A DNA stretch of 64,000 bases from Motilibacter aurantiacus (lineage in GTDB: Bacteria > Actinomycetota > Actinomycetes > Motilibacterales > Motilibacteraceae). The position numbers were made by a program, and so were the translations under genes. The notes beneath the pieces were generated by a model that had not been told where the DNA came from, did not search any database, and was given only the letters and a program-made list of their open reading frames with translations. The stretch lies in the NCBI RefSeq assembly GCF_011250645.1, contig NZ_JAANNO010000012.1:38560-102559 (forward strand). Reading direction: 5' to 3'. Below are positions 27,602 to 35,803 of this stretch, piece after piece; positions within the stretch are counted from its first letter, which is position 1; every line of letters begins with the position of its first letter.

Positions 27602-30097
27602 TCAGCCCTGGACGCGCTCGACGACCCGCGTCCAGGCGTCGAGCAGCTGCTCGGCGGCCTCGGCCGTCGGGCCCTCGGCCCACAGGTGCGTCACGGGCTC
27701 GGCGGGGTCGGGCAGGACCATCGCCCAACAGCCGTCGTGCTCGACCACCCGGATGCCGTCGGTGGTGTCCACCAGGCGGTCGCCGGCCGCGTCGAACACC
27801 GTGCGCATCACCGACCCCTTGGCGGCCCACGGGGTGGCGAGCGAGCGCCGGGCGATGTGCGCGTCCGGGATGCGGGCGTCGATCTCGGAGAGCTTGAGCT
27901 GGGTCCTCGCCACGAGGCCGAGGAGGTTGACGAAGGCCGCGATCCCGTCGACCATCCCACTCGACTCCGGCACCACGAAGCCGCCGCGGCCATCGGAGCC
28001 GAGGATCAGCTCGGGGTCACGGGCGGCAGCCGCCAGGTCCGCGGCCGAGGTCCCGGTCCAGCGGATCCGTACGTGGTGGAAGCGGGCCACCTGCTCGGTC
28101 ACCCGCGTCGTGGTGACCGGGAGCGCGACGACCCCGCGGTTTCGCTCGGCGGCGACGAGGTCGAGCACGACGAGCAGCCCGCGGTCGTCGTCGATGACAC
28201 GTCCGGTCTCGTCGGCGAGCGAGATCCGCTCCCCCACCGTGTCGAAGCGGACCCCGAACGCGGCGCCCGAGGAGGCCACGAGCTCGCCGAGGCGCTGCAG
28301 GGCGGCCGAGCGCCCCTCCGCGGTCTCGGTCGGGTACGTCTCGTCGAGCCGGTTGCCGAGGGTCAGCACGTCGACGCCGAGGCGCCCCAGCAGCGGCGGC
28401 AGGACGAGGGCCGCCGTGCCTCCGCCCGTGTCGAGCACCACCTTGAGGTCAGCCTCGGCCACGCCGCGGGTGTCGATGCGGTTGAGCAGGGCCACGACGT
28501 ACTGCTCGGTGACCCGGCTGGGGAACTGCAGGTCGCCGATCTCACCCGGAAACGCGCGGCGGTACTCCTGCCGGCTGAAGACGCGCTCGAGCTTGCGCTC
28601 GGCAGCCTGGGTGATGTCGGCCCCGCTGCCGTCCATGAGGACGATGTCGATGCTCTCCGGCACGCCGGGAGTGGTGCGGACGAAGACGCCGCCGACGCCC
28701 CCCTCGGCGACCCGCAGCCGCGCCACCGGCAGCGGCACGGCCTCGAGGTCCTCGACGTTGAGGGCGCTGGAGTTCAGGGCGGCGATCACCGCGCGCTTGA
28801 TCGTCCGGGCGCCCCGGCTGTGGTCGCGCGCCGTCACGACCGTCGACCCCTTGCGCAGGGTGGTCGCCCAGGCGCTCGCGAGGCGGACGGCGAGCTCGGG
28901 GGTGATCTCGACGTTGAGGATGCCGCTCACGCCGCGGGGGCCGAAGAGGCTGCGCTGCCCGCGGGACTCGAAGATGACGCTCTGGTTGACGACGGCGCCG
29001 GCCTCGATGGTCTTGAACGGGTAGACCTTGACGCCCGACTGGACGATGGCCTCCTCCTCGATGACGCACTCGTCACCGACGATCGCGCCCTCCTCGACGC
29101 GCGCCGCCCGCATCACGTCGGTGTTCTTGCCGACGACGCACGCCCGCAGGCTGGTCTGCGGGCCGATGAAGACGTTGTCGTGCACCACCGCGCGGTGCAG
29201 GAACGCCCCGCTCTTCACGACGACGTTGCTGCCGAGGACGGTGTTCTCGCGCAGCTCGGCGCCGCCCTCGACCTTGGCGTAGTCCCCGATGTAGACCGGC
29301 CCGCTGAGCACGGCGTCCGGGTCGACGTCCGCGCCCTCGGCCACCCACACCCCGGGCGACACCTCGAAGCCGTCGATGTCCGCGTCGACCCGCCGCGACA
29401 GGACGTCGGCCTGCGCCTTGAGGTAGCTCTCGTGGGTGCCCACGTCCTCCCAGTAGCCGTCGGCGACGTACCCGAAGATCGGTGCGCCCTTCTCCATGAG
29501 CTTGGGGAAGACGTCCCCGGACCAGTCGACCTGCTCGCCCTCCGCGACCAGGTCGAGGACCTCCGGCTCCATCACGTAGATGCCGGTGTTCGCGGTGTCG
29601 GAGAACACCTGCCCCCACGTGGGCTTCTCGAGGAAACGCTGGACGCGGGACTCCTCGTCGACGATCGTGATCCCGAACTCCAGCGGGTTGCTGACGCGCT
29701 TGAGGCAGACCGTCACCAGCGCGTCGCGGTCGCGGTGGGCCTTCACGAGGGCCGTGAGGTCGATGTCGGTCAGCGCGTCGCCGCTGATGACGACGAAGGT
29801 GTCGTCGTGCAGCAGGTGGTAGGCGTTGCGCACGCTGCCGGCCGTGCCGAGGGGGGTCTCCTCGGTGGCGTAGTGCAGGTTCATCCCGAGGTCCTCGCCG
29901 TCCCCGAAGTAGTTGCGCACGAGCGCGGCGAGGAACTGGACGGTGACGACGGTCTCGTCGAAGCCGTGCTTGCGCAGCAGGCGCAGCACGTGCTCCATGA
30001 TCGGGCGGTTGACGACCGGGAGCAGCGGCTTGGGCATGCTCGCCGTCATGGGGCGCAGCCGGGTGCCCTCGCCGCCGGCCATCACGACTGCCCTCAC
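27602..30097 (-). CDS. Fused sugar-1-phosphate nucleotidyltransferase (mannose-1-phosphate guanylyltransferase-like) and phosphomannomutase-like protein
   Basis: The 831-aa protein has three parts. Residues 1-230 are a nucleotidyltransferase with VMAGGEGTRLRPMT and FVVISGDALTDIDL. Residues about 250-370 are left-handed beta-helix repeats. Residues about 375-831 are an alpha-D-phosphohexomutase-like region. In that region the phosphoserine loop reads TARDHSRGARTIK and the metal-binding loop reads FDTVGER instead of DxDxDR, so mutase activity is doubtful. It likely makes GDP-mannose or a related donor for lipid and glycan mannosylation. The GTG overlaps the CDP-alcohol transferase stop by 4 bases, linking the two. 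Confidence 0.86.
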   Translation of the reverse strand: MRAVVMAGGEGTRLRPMTASMPKPLLPVVNRPIMEHVLRLLRKHGFDETVVTVQFLAALVRNYFGDGEDLGMNLHYATEETPLGTAGSVRNAYHLLHDDTFVVISGDALTDIDLTALVKAHRDRDALVTVCLKRVSNPLEFGITIVDEESRVQRFLEKPTWGQVFSDTANTGIYVMEPEVLDLVAEGEQVDWSGDVFPKLMEKGAPIFGYVADGYWEDVGTHESYLKAQADVLSRRVDADIDGFEVSPGVWVAEGADVDPDAVLSGPVYIGDYAKVEGGAELRENTVLGSNVVVKSGAFLHRAVVHDNVFIGPQTSLRACVVGKNTDVMRAARVEEGAIVGDECVIEEEAIVQSGVKVYPFKTIEAGAVVNQSVIFESRGQRSLFGPRGVSGILNVEITPELAVRLASAWATTLRKGSTVVTARDHSRGARTIKRAVIAALNSSALNVEDLEAVPLPVARLRVAEGGVGGVFVRTTPGVPESIDIVLMDGSGADITQAAERKLERVFSRQEYRRAFPGEIGDLQFPSRVTEQYVVALLNRIDTRGVAEADLKVVLDTGGGTAALVLPPLLGRLGVDVLTLGNRLDETYPTETAEGRSAALQRLGELVASSGAAFGVRFDTVGERISLADETGRVIDDDRGLLVVLDLVAAERNRGVVALPVTTTRVTEQVARFHHVRIRWTGTSAADLAAAARDPELILGSDGRGGFVVPESSGMVDGIAAFVNLLGLVARTQLKLSEIDARIPDAHIARRSLATPWAAKGSVMRTVFDAAGDRLVDTTDGIRVVEHDGCWAMVLPDPAEPVTHLWAEGPTAEAAEQLLDAWTRVVERVQG

Positions 30098-30813
30098 CGC
30101 CGCGCCCTCCCTTCCTGCTGCCGGGCCGGGCCGGTCGCCGGAGCCGCCTGCCCGGCCGCAGCCGGCGAGCGCACCGCGGCGCGGACCTGCAGGGCGTAGA
30201 GGACGGCGGCCCACCAGTAGAGGACCACGCCCCAGCAGGCGAACGCCCAGCCGAAGATGTTCGCCGTCGTCGCGATCCTGCCGTCTCCGTCACCGAGCAG
30301 CAACAGCGGGAACGCGTAGAGCAGGTTCGCGGTCGCGGCCTTGCCCAGGAAGTGGACCGCGAGCACCCCGTGGCCGTGCCTGCGCAGCACGAGCAGCAGC
30401 GCGCTCGTGAAGAGGTCGCGCGCGATGAGCGCCACCGCGAGCCAGACCGGGATGACGTCGCGCAGGGTGAGCCCGACGAGGGTGGCGAGGATGTAGAGCC
30501 GGTCGGCCGAGGGGTCGAGCATCGCCCCTAGCCGGCTGGTCTGGCCGAGCGCCCGGGCCAGCTTGCCGTCGAGCCAGTCGCTGACCCCGCTGACGGCGAG
30601 CACGACCAGCGCCCACCCGTCGTGCTCGGCGAGGATCAGCCAGAGGAAGACCGGCACGCCGAGCAGACGGGCGACGCTGAGCAGGTTGGGGACGGTCAGG
30701 ACGCGGTCGGTCTGCGCGGGCTCTGCACCGTCCGGCACCGGCGCCCCGGGCAGCGGTCGGGACGCCGGCTCGGCGGCTTCGGGCCCCACTGCATTCCTAC
30801 GCACGGCAGTCAC
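30094..30813 (-). CDS. CDP-alcohol phosphatidyltransferase family protein
   Basis: The 239-aa membrane enzyme carries the full CDP-alcohol motif D-G-x2-A-R-x8-G-x3-D-x3-D as DGKLARALGQTSRLGAMLDPSAD. Six hydrophobic segments follow a Pro/Ala-rich N-terminus. It would make a phospholipid such as phosphatidylglycerol phosphate or a phosphatidylinositol-type lipid; the specificity is not readable. GTG 30813 has its GGGAG too close, while GTG 30804 has an 8-base spacing from it, so translation may begin at 30804. It is coupled to the downstream nucleotidyltransferase gene, as in the Rv1822 region. Confidence 0.9.
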   Translation of the reverse strand: MTAVRRNAVGPEAAEPASRPLPGAPVPDGAEPAQTDRVLTVPNLLSVARLLGVPVFLWLILAEHDGWALVVLAVSGVSDWLDGKLARALGQTSRLGAMLDPSADRLYILATLVGLTLRDVIPVWLAVALIARDLFTSALLLVLRRHGHGVLAVHFLGKAATANLLYAFPLLLLGDGDGRIATTANIFGWAFACWGVVLYWWAAVLYALQVRAAVRSPAAAGQAAPATGPARQQEGRARR

Positions 30814-30936
30814 TCCCGCAAGGCAGTCCGCGACGCGACGCCCCCGCTGTGTCCCCGGCTACGCGACGTCACGACCCTACTTCAACGAGGGGTACGCCGC
30901 GGCGGGGCCGAGCCCGGCAGTGGGTCGCCGCCCCGC

Positions 30937-31842
30937 TCAGCTCTCCAGCGTCGCCTCCACGCTGCCCATCAGGGCCGGGATCTCGTCGCCGGGCAGGTAG
31001 GAGAAGCGCACCCGCACGACCTGGCCGGCCCGCACGTCGAGCGGCCGCGGGAGCGGCACGACGAGGTAGTTCATCAGCCAGTCGATCGACGAGCCGGTGG
31101 AGGGCTCGATGGCCAGCAGGTTCTTCGTGACCATCCGGACGGCGTTCAGCCGGCCCGGCTGCTCGACGGTGAAGGCGAGGTCGGCGGCGCACACGGCGGG
31201 GATGCGCCCGTCGTACAGGAAGGACTGCCACACCTGCGGCTCGGCGAGCCCGATCGAGCGCGGCTGCGGGGTGAACGGGTCCTGGAAGTACGGCGCCGCC
31301 ACGGTGTAGCCGTGGTACGTGAAGTCCTGCTGCACCGGCTGCGCCGCTTGGACGCAGGCCTCGGGCAGGAACCGCGGCATGGGGCCGAGGCCGGCCGCGG
31401 CGTACCGCTCCTTGAACCCGCCGATGACCTCGATCTGCTTCTCGCGCAGCTGCCCCACGTGCATCATCTCGCAGAGCACCACGTCGACCGGCCCGCTGGG
31501 GACGTACGTCCGGGCGTCGCCGTGCACGAGGGTGACGGCGTCGCCGATGTTCGCGCCGAGCGCCGCACGGGCCGCGGCGAGCACGCCGGGCTCCCGCTCG
31601 ACCGCGGTCACGACCCCGCCCTGACGGGCGGCGAAGAAGGAGAGGACGCCGGTGCCGGCACCGAGGTCGAGCACGCGCATCCCGGGCTTCACGACCGCCG
31701 CGATCGCCGCCGCGAACGAGTCCATCCGGTGCGGGTCCGTGAGCATGTTGGTGTGGTACTGCAGCGGGATGACGTCGGCGGGCATCCCGGTGTGCGGCGT
31801 GGCCAGGGCGAGGTCGATGGCGGAGAGCGTCGTGGGGGACAA
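30937..31842 (-). CDS. PRMT-like SAM-dependent methyltransferase
   Basis: The 301-aa protein starts at a TTG at 31842 with AAGGA 6 bases upstream; longer frames are Arg/Pro-rich. The pre-core YHTNMLTDPHRMDSFAAAI resembles the PRMT YxxxxxHxxMLxDxxR pattern. Motif I is VLDLGAGTGVLSFFAARQG. The double-E loop is CEMMHVGQLREKQ (Glu125, Glu134), and a C-terminal beta-rich part contains VWQSFLYDG where arginine methyltransferases have THW. These features indicate the PRMT fold, rare in bacteria, though the THW histidine is missing. Substrate is unknown. It is transcribed divergently from the next gene and stands alone. Confidence 0.75.
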   Translation of the reverse strand: MSPTTLSAIDLALATPHTGMPADVIPLQYHTNMLTDPHRMDSFAAAIAAVVKPGMRVLDLGAGTGVLSFFAARQGGVVTAVEREPGVLAAARAALGANIGDAVTLVHGDARTYVPSGPVDVVLCEMMHVGQLREKQIEVIGGFKERYAAAGLGPMPRFLPEACVQAAQPVQQDFTYHGYTVAAPYFQDPFTPQPRSIGLAEPQVWQSFLYDGRIPAVCAADLAFTVEQPGRLNAVRMVTKNLLAIEPSTGSSIDWLMNYLVVPLPRPLDVRAGQVVRVRFSYLPGDEIPALMGSVEATLES

Positions 31843-32074
31843 GTCGTGTCCTTCGCTGCGCGCGCCGTCGGACCGTCCTGGTCCTCGGGTACGAAGCGGT
31901 GCGAGCCGGCGTCCCTGCCACGCTCGCGAGGCCGGTGCGTCGGCCGTCCGGACCTCGATCGGCACCGCCCGGGCAGCCCTTGAGCCGATCGGGTGACGGC
32001 GTGCGCCGGGAGCAGGGCGCGGCCGCGCGGAAACGCGGGCGACACCCCGGCCGGGTGCTTGTAGCTTCTCGGCC

Positions 32075-32698
32075 ATGGCGCTGATCCACCAGGCGGAGCT
32101 CCGCCCCACCAAGCTCGAGCTGCTCGCCGACTGGCTGCCGGCGCAGCGCTGGTACGCCGGCTCCGGCGCCCCGGCACGGGTCGGGGCGTACCGCTTCGAC
32201 GACCCCGACGGAGAGGTCGGGATCGAGACGTTCCTCGTGCGGGCCGGCGACGGGCCGGTCCTGCAGGTGCCGCTGACCTATCGGGCAGCTCCCCTGGAGG
32301 GGGCCCAGGACCGGCTCGTCGGGACGATCGACCACTCGGTGCTCGGCCAGCGGTGGGTCTACGACGGCTGCCACGACCCGGTGTACGTCGCGGCGCTCGC
32401 CGCCGCCATCAGGACCGGGAGCGGCGAGGCCGTCGAGTACGTCGCGGCGGGCGGGCGGCTGGAGGCGCGGGCGTCGCTGGCGTCGGTGCGCGGCAGCGGC
32501 GCGCCGAGCCTGTCGGCCGAGCCCGGGCGGATCGAGTCCGTCGACGACGGCGACCCGACGCTCGTGCGGTGCGAGCGGCTGGAGCTGGCCGTCGTCCGGG
32601 CGGTCGCGGCCGGCGATGGGCGACCGGGCGGCGCGGTGCTCACCGGCAGCTGGGACGGCCAGGCTGTGCCGGTGCTGCTGGCGTACGCCCTGTCCTGA
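32075..32698 (+). CDS. Stand-alone maltokinase N-terminal cap-like domain protein
   Basis: The 207-aa protein matches the N-terminal cap of maltokinase/trehalose synthase-kinase fusions: LADWLPAQRWYAGSGAPARV, ETFLVRAGDGPVLQVPLTYR, and GTIDHSVLGQRWVYDGCHDPVY. The kinase part with its catalytic Asp and DFG-like motifs is absent, and the frame ends normally with TGA. Short homologues of this type exist in Streptomyces and are often misnamed as branching enzymes. It may bind a sugar or act as a subunit. The 232-base divergent gap to the methyltransferase shows no clear hexamers. Confidence 0.78.
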   Translation: MALIHQAELRPTKLELLADWLPAQRWYAGSGAPARVGAYRFDDPDGEVGIETFLVRAGDGPVLQVPLTYRAAPLEGAQDRLVGTIDHSVLGQRWVYDGCHDPVYVAALAAAIRTGSGEAVEYVAAGGRLEARASLASVRGSGAPSLSAEPGRIESVDDGDPTLVRCERLELAVVRAVAAGDGRPGGAVLTGSWDGQAVPVLLAYALS

Positions 32699-32785
32699 CC
32701 TTCCCGGGGCCGGCGTCTCGGCGCAGCCGCGTTCCCGAGGCGGGCCGCCGCAGGAGCGGGAGGGCTCACCGGGCACGCTCCCGAG

Positions 32786-32809
32786 GGATCAACCGGCCCG
32801 AATGGGTAT
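32786..32809 (+). promoter_or_regulatory. SigB/SigF-type stress promoter
   Basis: GGAT (32786-32789), a 14-base spacer and GGGTAT (32804-32809) fit the actinobacterial GNNT-N14-16-GGGTAY consensus exactly. It lies 32 bases before the ATG at 32842, leaving room for a GGAAGG ribosome site. Confidence 0.55.
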
Positions 32810-32841
32810 GGGGGCGGCGTTCCCGGCACGGAAGGCGGACC

Positions 32842-33264
32842 ATGACCTCGGCTAGCAACAGGGCGGCGCTCCCCGCGGCGCTCGCAGTGGGGGGCGTGGG
32901 CGTCCTCGCGCTCGCCCGTCATCGACGCAAGCGGGCGCGGGCGACCCGGGACTGGCAGGTGGTCACGGTCTTCCTGGCCACTCCCGCACGAACGCTTCCC
33001 GCCCCGCTCGGCGAGCTGGGCGACGCCATCGAGACGCGCTGGGCGACGGCGCCGGGCGACAAGGGCGTCGAGCTGGCCGCCCGGCCGGCGGAGCGGTCGA
33101 AGGTCGACCGCGCGCAGCTGCGCCAGGCGCTGCGGCACGCCAAGATGCAGCTCGAGGCCGGCGAGGTGCTGCAGGCGGACTCCCCCGGCACGACGAAGGG
33201 GACGCTGCTCAACCTGCCCCTCCGCGCGGCGACGCGCCGGGCCGAGAGGCTGGGCCACCTGTGA
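32842..33264 (+). CDS. Short protein of unknown function paired with zinc alcohol dehydrogenase
   Basis: The 140-aa protein begins with a hydrophobic stretch (AALPAALAVGGVGVLAL), then a basic cluster (RHRRKRARATR). A soluble region follows, with WQVVTVFLATPARTLPAPLGELGDAIE and GDKGVELAARP, then a helix-rich tail (LRQALRHAKMQLEAGEVLQAD). Similar short proteins precede the same dehydrogenase in other actinobacteria and resemble the C-terminal part of SRPBCC-like proteins. It overlaps the dehydrogenase start by 4 bases, so the two are probably co-translated under the SigB-type promoter. Confidence 0.7.
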   Translation: MTSASNRAALPAALAVGGVGVLALARHRRKRARATRDWQVVTVFLATPARTLPAPLGELGDAIETRWATAPGDKGVELAARPAERSKVDRAQLRQALRHAKMQLEAGEVLQADSPGTTKGTLLNLPLRAATRRAERLGHL

Positions 33265-34436
33265 AGGCACTCACTTGGCAGGGCGTCAACAAGCTCTCGG
33301 TCGAGACCGTCCCGGACCCCCGCATCCAGAACACCCACGACGTCGTCCTGCGGGTCATCCGGTCGGCCGCCTGTGGCTCGGACCTGCACCTGCTCGGCGG
33401 CTACATCCCGGCCATGGAGAAGGGCGACGTCCTCGGCCACGAGTTCCTCGGCGAGGTCGTCGAGGTCGGCTCGTCGGTGCAGAAGCACAAGGTCGGGGAC
33501 CGCGTCGTCGTCAGCTCCTTCATCGCCTGCGGCAAGTGCTGGTACTGCAGCAAACAGCTCTACTCGCTCTGCGACAACGGGAACACCAACCCCGGCCTCA
33601 CCGAGTTCCTGTGGGGCTCGAACCCGGGCGGCTGCTTCGGCTACTCGCACGCGATGGGGGGCAACGCCGGCAGCCACGCGGAGTACATCCGCGTTCCCTA
33701 CGCAGACGTCGGCGCCTTCGCGGTGCCCGACGGGGTCTCCGACGAGGCCGCGGTCTTCGCCTCGGACGCCGGGCCCACCGGCTGGATGGGGGCGGACCTC
33801 GGCGGGGTCCAGCCCGGTGACGTCGTCGCGGTCTGGGGGGCGGGCGCGGTGGGGCAGGTCTCCGCACAGGCCGCCGCCCTGCTCGGCGCCTCGAAGGTCG
33901 TCGTCATCGACGGGTACCCCGAGCGGCTGCAGATGGCCCGGACGTACGCGGGTGCCGAGACGCTGGACTACACGGCGGTGGACGTCGACGCGGCGCTGCG
34001 TGAGCTCACCGGCGGGCGCGGTCCCGACGTCGCGATCGAGGCGGTCGGCATGGAGGCCCACAGCACGGGGCCGCAGTTCCCGTACGACCAGGCCAAGCAG
34101 CAGCTGCGGCTGCAGACCGACCGGCCCACCGCGGTCCGGCAGGCGATCTACTCCACGCGCAAGGGCGGCAGTGTCTTCGTGCTGGGCGTCTTCGCCGGGG
34201 TGGTCGACAAGTTCCCGTTGGGCGCGGCCATGAACAAGGGCCTGACGATCCGCGGCGCGCAGATGCACGGGCAGCGCTACATCCCGATGCTGCTGGACCG
34301 GATCGAGAAGGGCGAGCTGCGGACCGCGCAGTTCGGCACCCACGTCATGCCGCTGTCGAAGGCGCCGAAGGGCTACCAGCAGTTCAAGGACAAGAAGGAC
34401 GGGTGCGTGCGCCCGGTCTTCCTGCCCGGGGGGTGA
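33261..34436 (+). CDS. Zinc-dependent alcohol dehydrogenase (glutathione-independent formaldehyde dehydrogenase-like)
   Basis: The 391-aa medium-chain dehydrogenase has catalytic zinc ligands in SAACGSD and GHEFLGEVV, structural zinc cysteines in CGKCWYCSKQLYSLC, and an NAD(P) site VWGAGAVGQVSAQAA. The inserted YDQAKQQLRLQTDRPTAVRQA region is typical of the formaldehyde dehydrogenase-like subgroup. It probably oxidises aldehydes or alcohols during stress. The GTG start overlaps the preceding small gene by 4 bases. Confidence 0.88.
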   Translation: MKALTWQGVNKLSVETVPDPRIQNTHDVVLRVIRSAACGSDLHLLGGYIPAMEKGDVLGHEFLGEVVEVGSSVQKHKVGDRVVVSSFIACGKCWYCSKQLYSLCDNGNTNPGLTEFLWGSNPGGCFGYSHAMGGNAGSHAEYIRVPYADVGAFAVPDGVSDEAAVFASDAGPTGWMGADLGGVQPGDVVAVWGAGAVGQVSAQAAALLGASKVVVIDGYPERLQMARTYAGAETLDYTAVDVDAALRELTGGRGPDVAIEAVGMEAHSTGPQFPYDQAKQQLRLQTDRPTAVRQAIYSTRKGGSVFVLGVFAGVVDKFPLGAAMNKGLTIRGAQMHGQRYIPMLLDRIEKGELRTAQFGTHVMPLSKAPKGYQQFKDKKDGCVRPVFLPGG

Positions 34437-34467
34437 GGCTGCACCGGCCCGGGTACGCGAGGGAGTC

Positions 34468-35694
34468 ATGTCGAGCGACGAACGCCGGGAGCCGATCGGC
34501 CCGCAGCTCCTGCAGCGGCTCCTCGAGTCCGGCCGGATGGCCACGCCGGACCAGGTCGGGCCCATCGTGGCCGCTGCCCTGGAGCCGGTGGGGGCACGTG
34601 ACGTGGCGGTCCTGCTCACGGACTACTCCCAGCGCCGTCTGCTGCCGTTGCCGCCCGCGGAGCCCCGGCCCCGTGAGATCGACGCCTCGGACGCGGGCGA
34701 GGCGTTCCGCCTCATGCGGCCCTGCGTCCGGCCCCTGCAGGGGCGGCAGCGGGTCTGCCTTCCCCTGCTCGACGGGGTCGAGCGGCTCGGCGCTCTGGAG
34801 CTGACGCTGCCGGACGACGTCCCGCTCGACGCCTCTCGCATGCTGCTGCTCGTCTCGTTCGCGTCGGCGGTGGCCGAGCTGGTCACGACGAAGGGGCAGT
34901 ACGGCGACTCGCTGGCCCGGGCGGCCCGCGACCGGCCGATGTCCCTCGCCGCGGAGGTCCAGTGGCAGGCCCTGCCCCCCCTCACCTTCGCCACGGACGG
35001 CGTCGTCGTCGCGGGGTCGGTCGAGCCGAGCTACCAGGTGGGCGGGGACTCGTTCGACTACGCCGCGGACGGGCGCCGCGTGCGTTTCGCCGTCCTCGAC
35101 GCCATGGGCCACGGGCTGCAGGCGAGCCTGCTGTCCACGACGGCGGTCGCCGCCTACCGCAACGCCCGGCGCGGGCCGCAGCCCGGCCTTCCCGACGTGG
35201 TCCGGCACATGGACGCGGCCGTCCGCGAGGCGTTCCCGGGCGGCCAGTACGTCACGGCGGTCGTCGCCGACCTCGACCTCGGCTCGGGGCGGCTCGACTG
35301 GGTGCTCGCGGGGCACCCGGCCCCGCTGGTGCTCCACCACGGCCGGGTCGAGCGGTCGCTGGAGGTCGAGCCCCACCCTCCGCTGGGGCTGCTGCACCTC
35401 GACGGGGCCGACGAGCTGCGCGTCGGCACGACGGCGCTGGCGCCGGGCGACTGCGTGCTCGCCTACACCGACGGGGTGGTCGAGGGCCGCGACCCGGATG
35501 GCCGCTTCTTCGGGGTCGAGCGCCTGGTCGCGGCGCTGACCGAGTCCGCCGCCGCCGGCCTTCCGGTCCCGGAGACGCTGCGACAGGTGATGCTCCGCGT
35601 GCTCGCCCACCAGGCCGGGCGCGTGCAGGACGACGCGACGCAGCTGCTCGTCGAGTGGCGGTCGGGCCGGGAGCGACAGCTCTCGCCCGTCTGA
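34468..35694 (+). CDS. PP2C-family (SpoIIE/RsbU-like) serine phosphatase with N-terminal GAF-like sensor
   Basis: The 408-aa protein has an N-terminal region (about 20-150) resembling a degenerate GAF domain and a PP2C/SpoIIE domain (about 170-400). Metal-binding acids are visible in QVGGDSFDYA, AVLDAMGHGLQASLLS, LAYTDGVVEGRD and QDDATQLLVEW. Such proteins dephosphorylate anti-anti-sigma factors in the stress-sigma pathway. It follows the SigB-promoter operon after 31 bases, which fits a regulatory link, although no anti-sigma factor gene is present here. A GAGGGAG site precedes the ATG. A strong hairpin follows the stop. Confidence 0.86.
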   Translation: MSSDERREPIGPQLLQRLLESGRMATPDQVGPIVAAALEPVGARDVAVLLTDYSQRRLLPLPPAEPRPREIDASDAGEAFRLMRPCVRPLQGRQRVCLPLLDGVERLGALELTLPDDVPLDASRMLLLVSFASAVAELVTTKGQYGDSLARAARDRPMSLAAEVQWQALPPLTFATDGVVVAGSVEPSYQVGGDSFDYAADGRRVRFAVLDAMGHGLQASLLSTTAVAAYRNARRGPQPGLPDVVRHMDAAVREAFPGGQYVTAVVADLDLGSGRLDWVLAGHPAPLVLHHGRVERSLEVEPHPPLGLLHLDGADELRVGTTALAPGDCVLAYTDGVVEGRDPDGRFFGVERLVAALTESAAAGLPVPETLRQVMLRVLAHQAGRVQDDATQLLVEWRSGRERQLSPV

Positions 35695-35698
35695 GCCG

Positions 35699-35730
35699 GC
35701 AACTCTCCCCTTTCGGAAGGGTAGAGTTGC
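35699..35730 (+). terminator. Strong hairpin terminator after the SpoIIE-like phosphatase
   Basis: GCAACTCT (35699-35706) pairs with AGAGTTGC (35723-35730), and inner CCCTT pairs with AAGGG around a TCGG tetraloop, broken by one C-T mismatch. It begins 5 bases after the stop codon. Confidence 0.7.
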
Positions 35731-35803
35731 GGCCTGCTGTCCGGCACCGTCGCCGCGGCGCTCACACCTCGCTGCCGCCGCCGCGGCGTACCGGAAGGCC
35801 TGC

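Noticed and set aside
34431..34456. Second SigB-like match (GGGT-N16-GGGTAC) before the SpoIIE-like phosphatase
   Set aside because: The -10 is only 11 bases from the ATG, so the transcript would lack its GAGGGAG ribosome site, and GNNT is very common in such GC-rich DNA.
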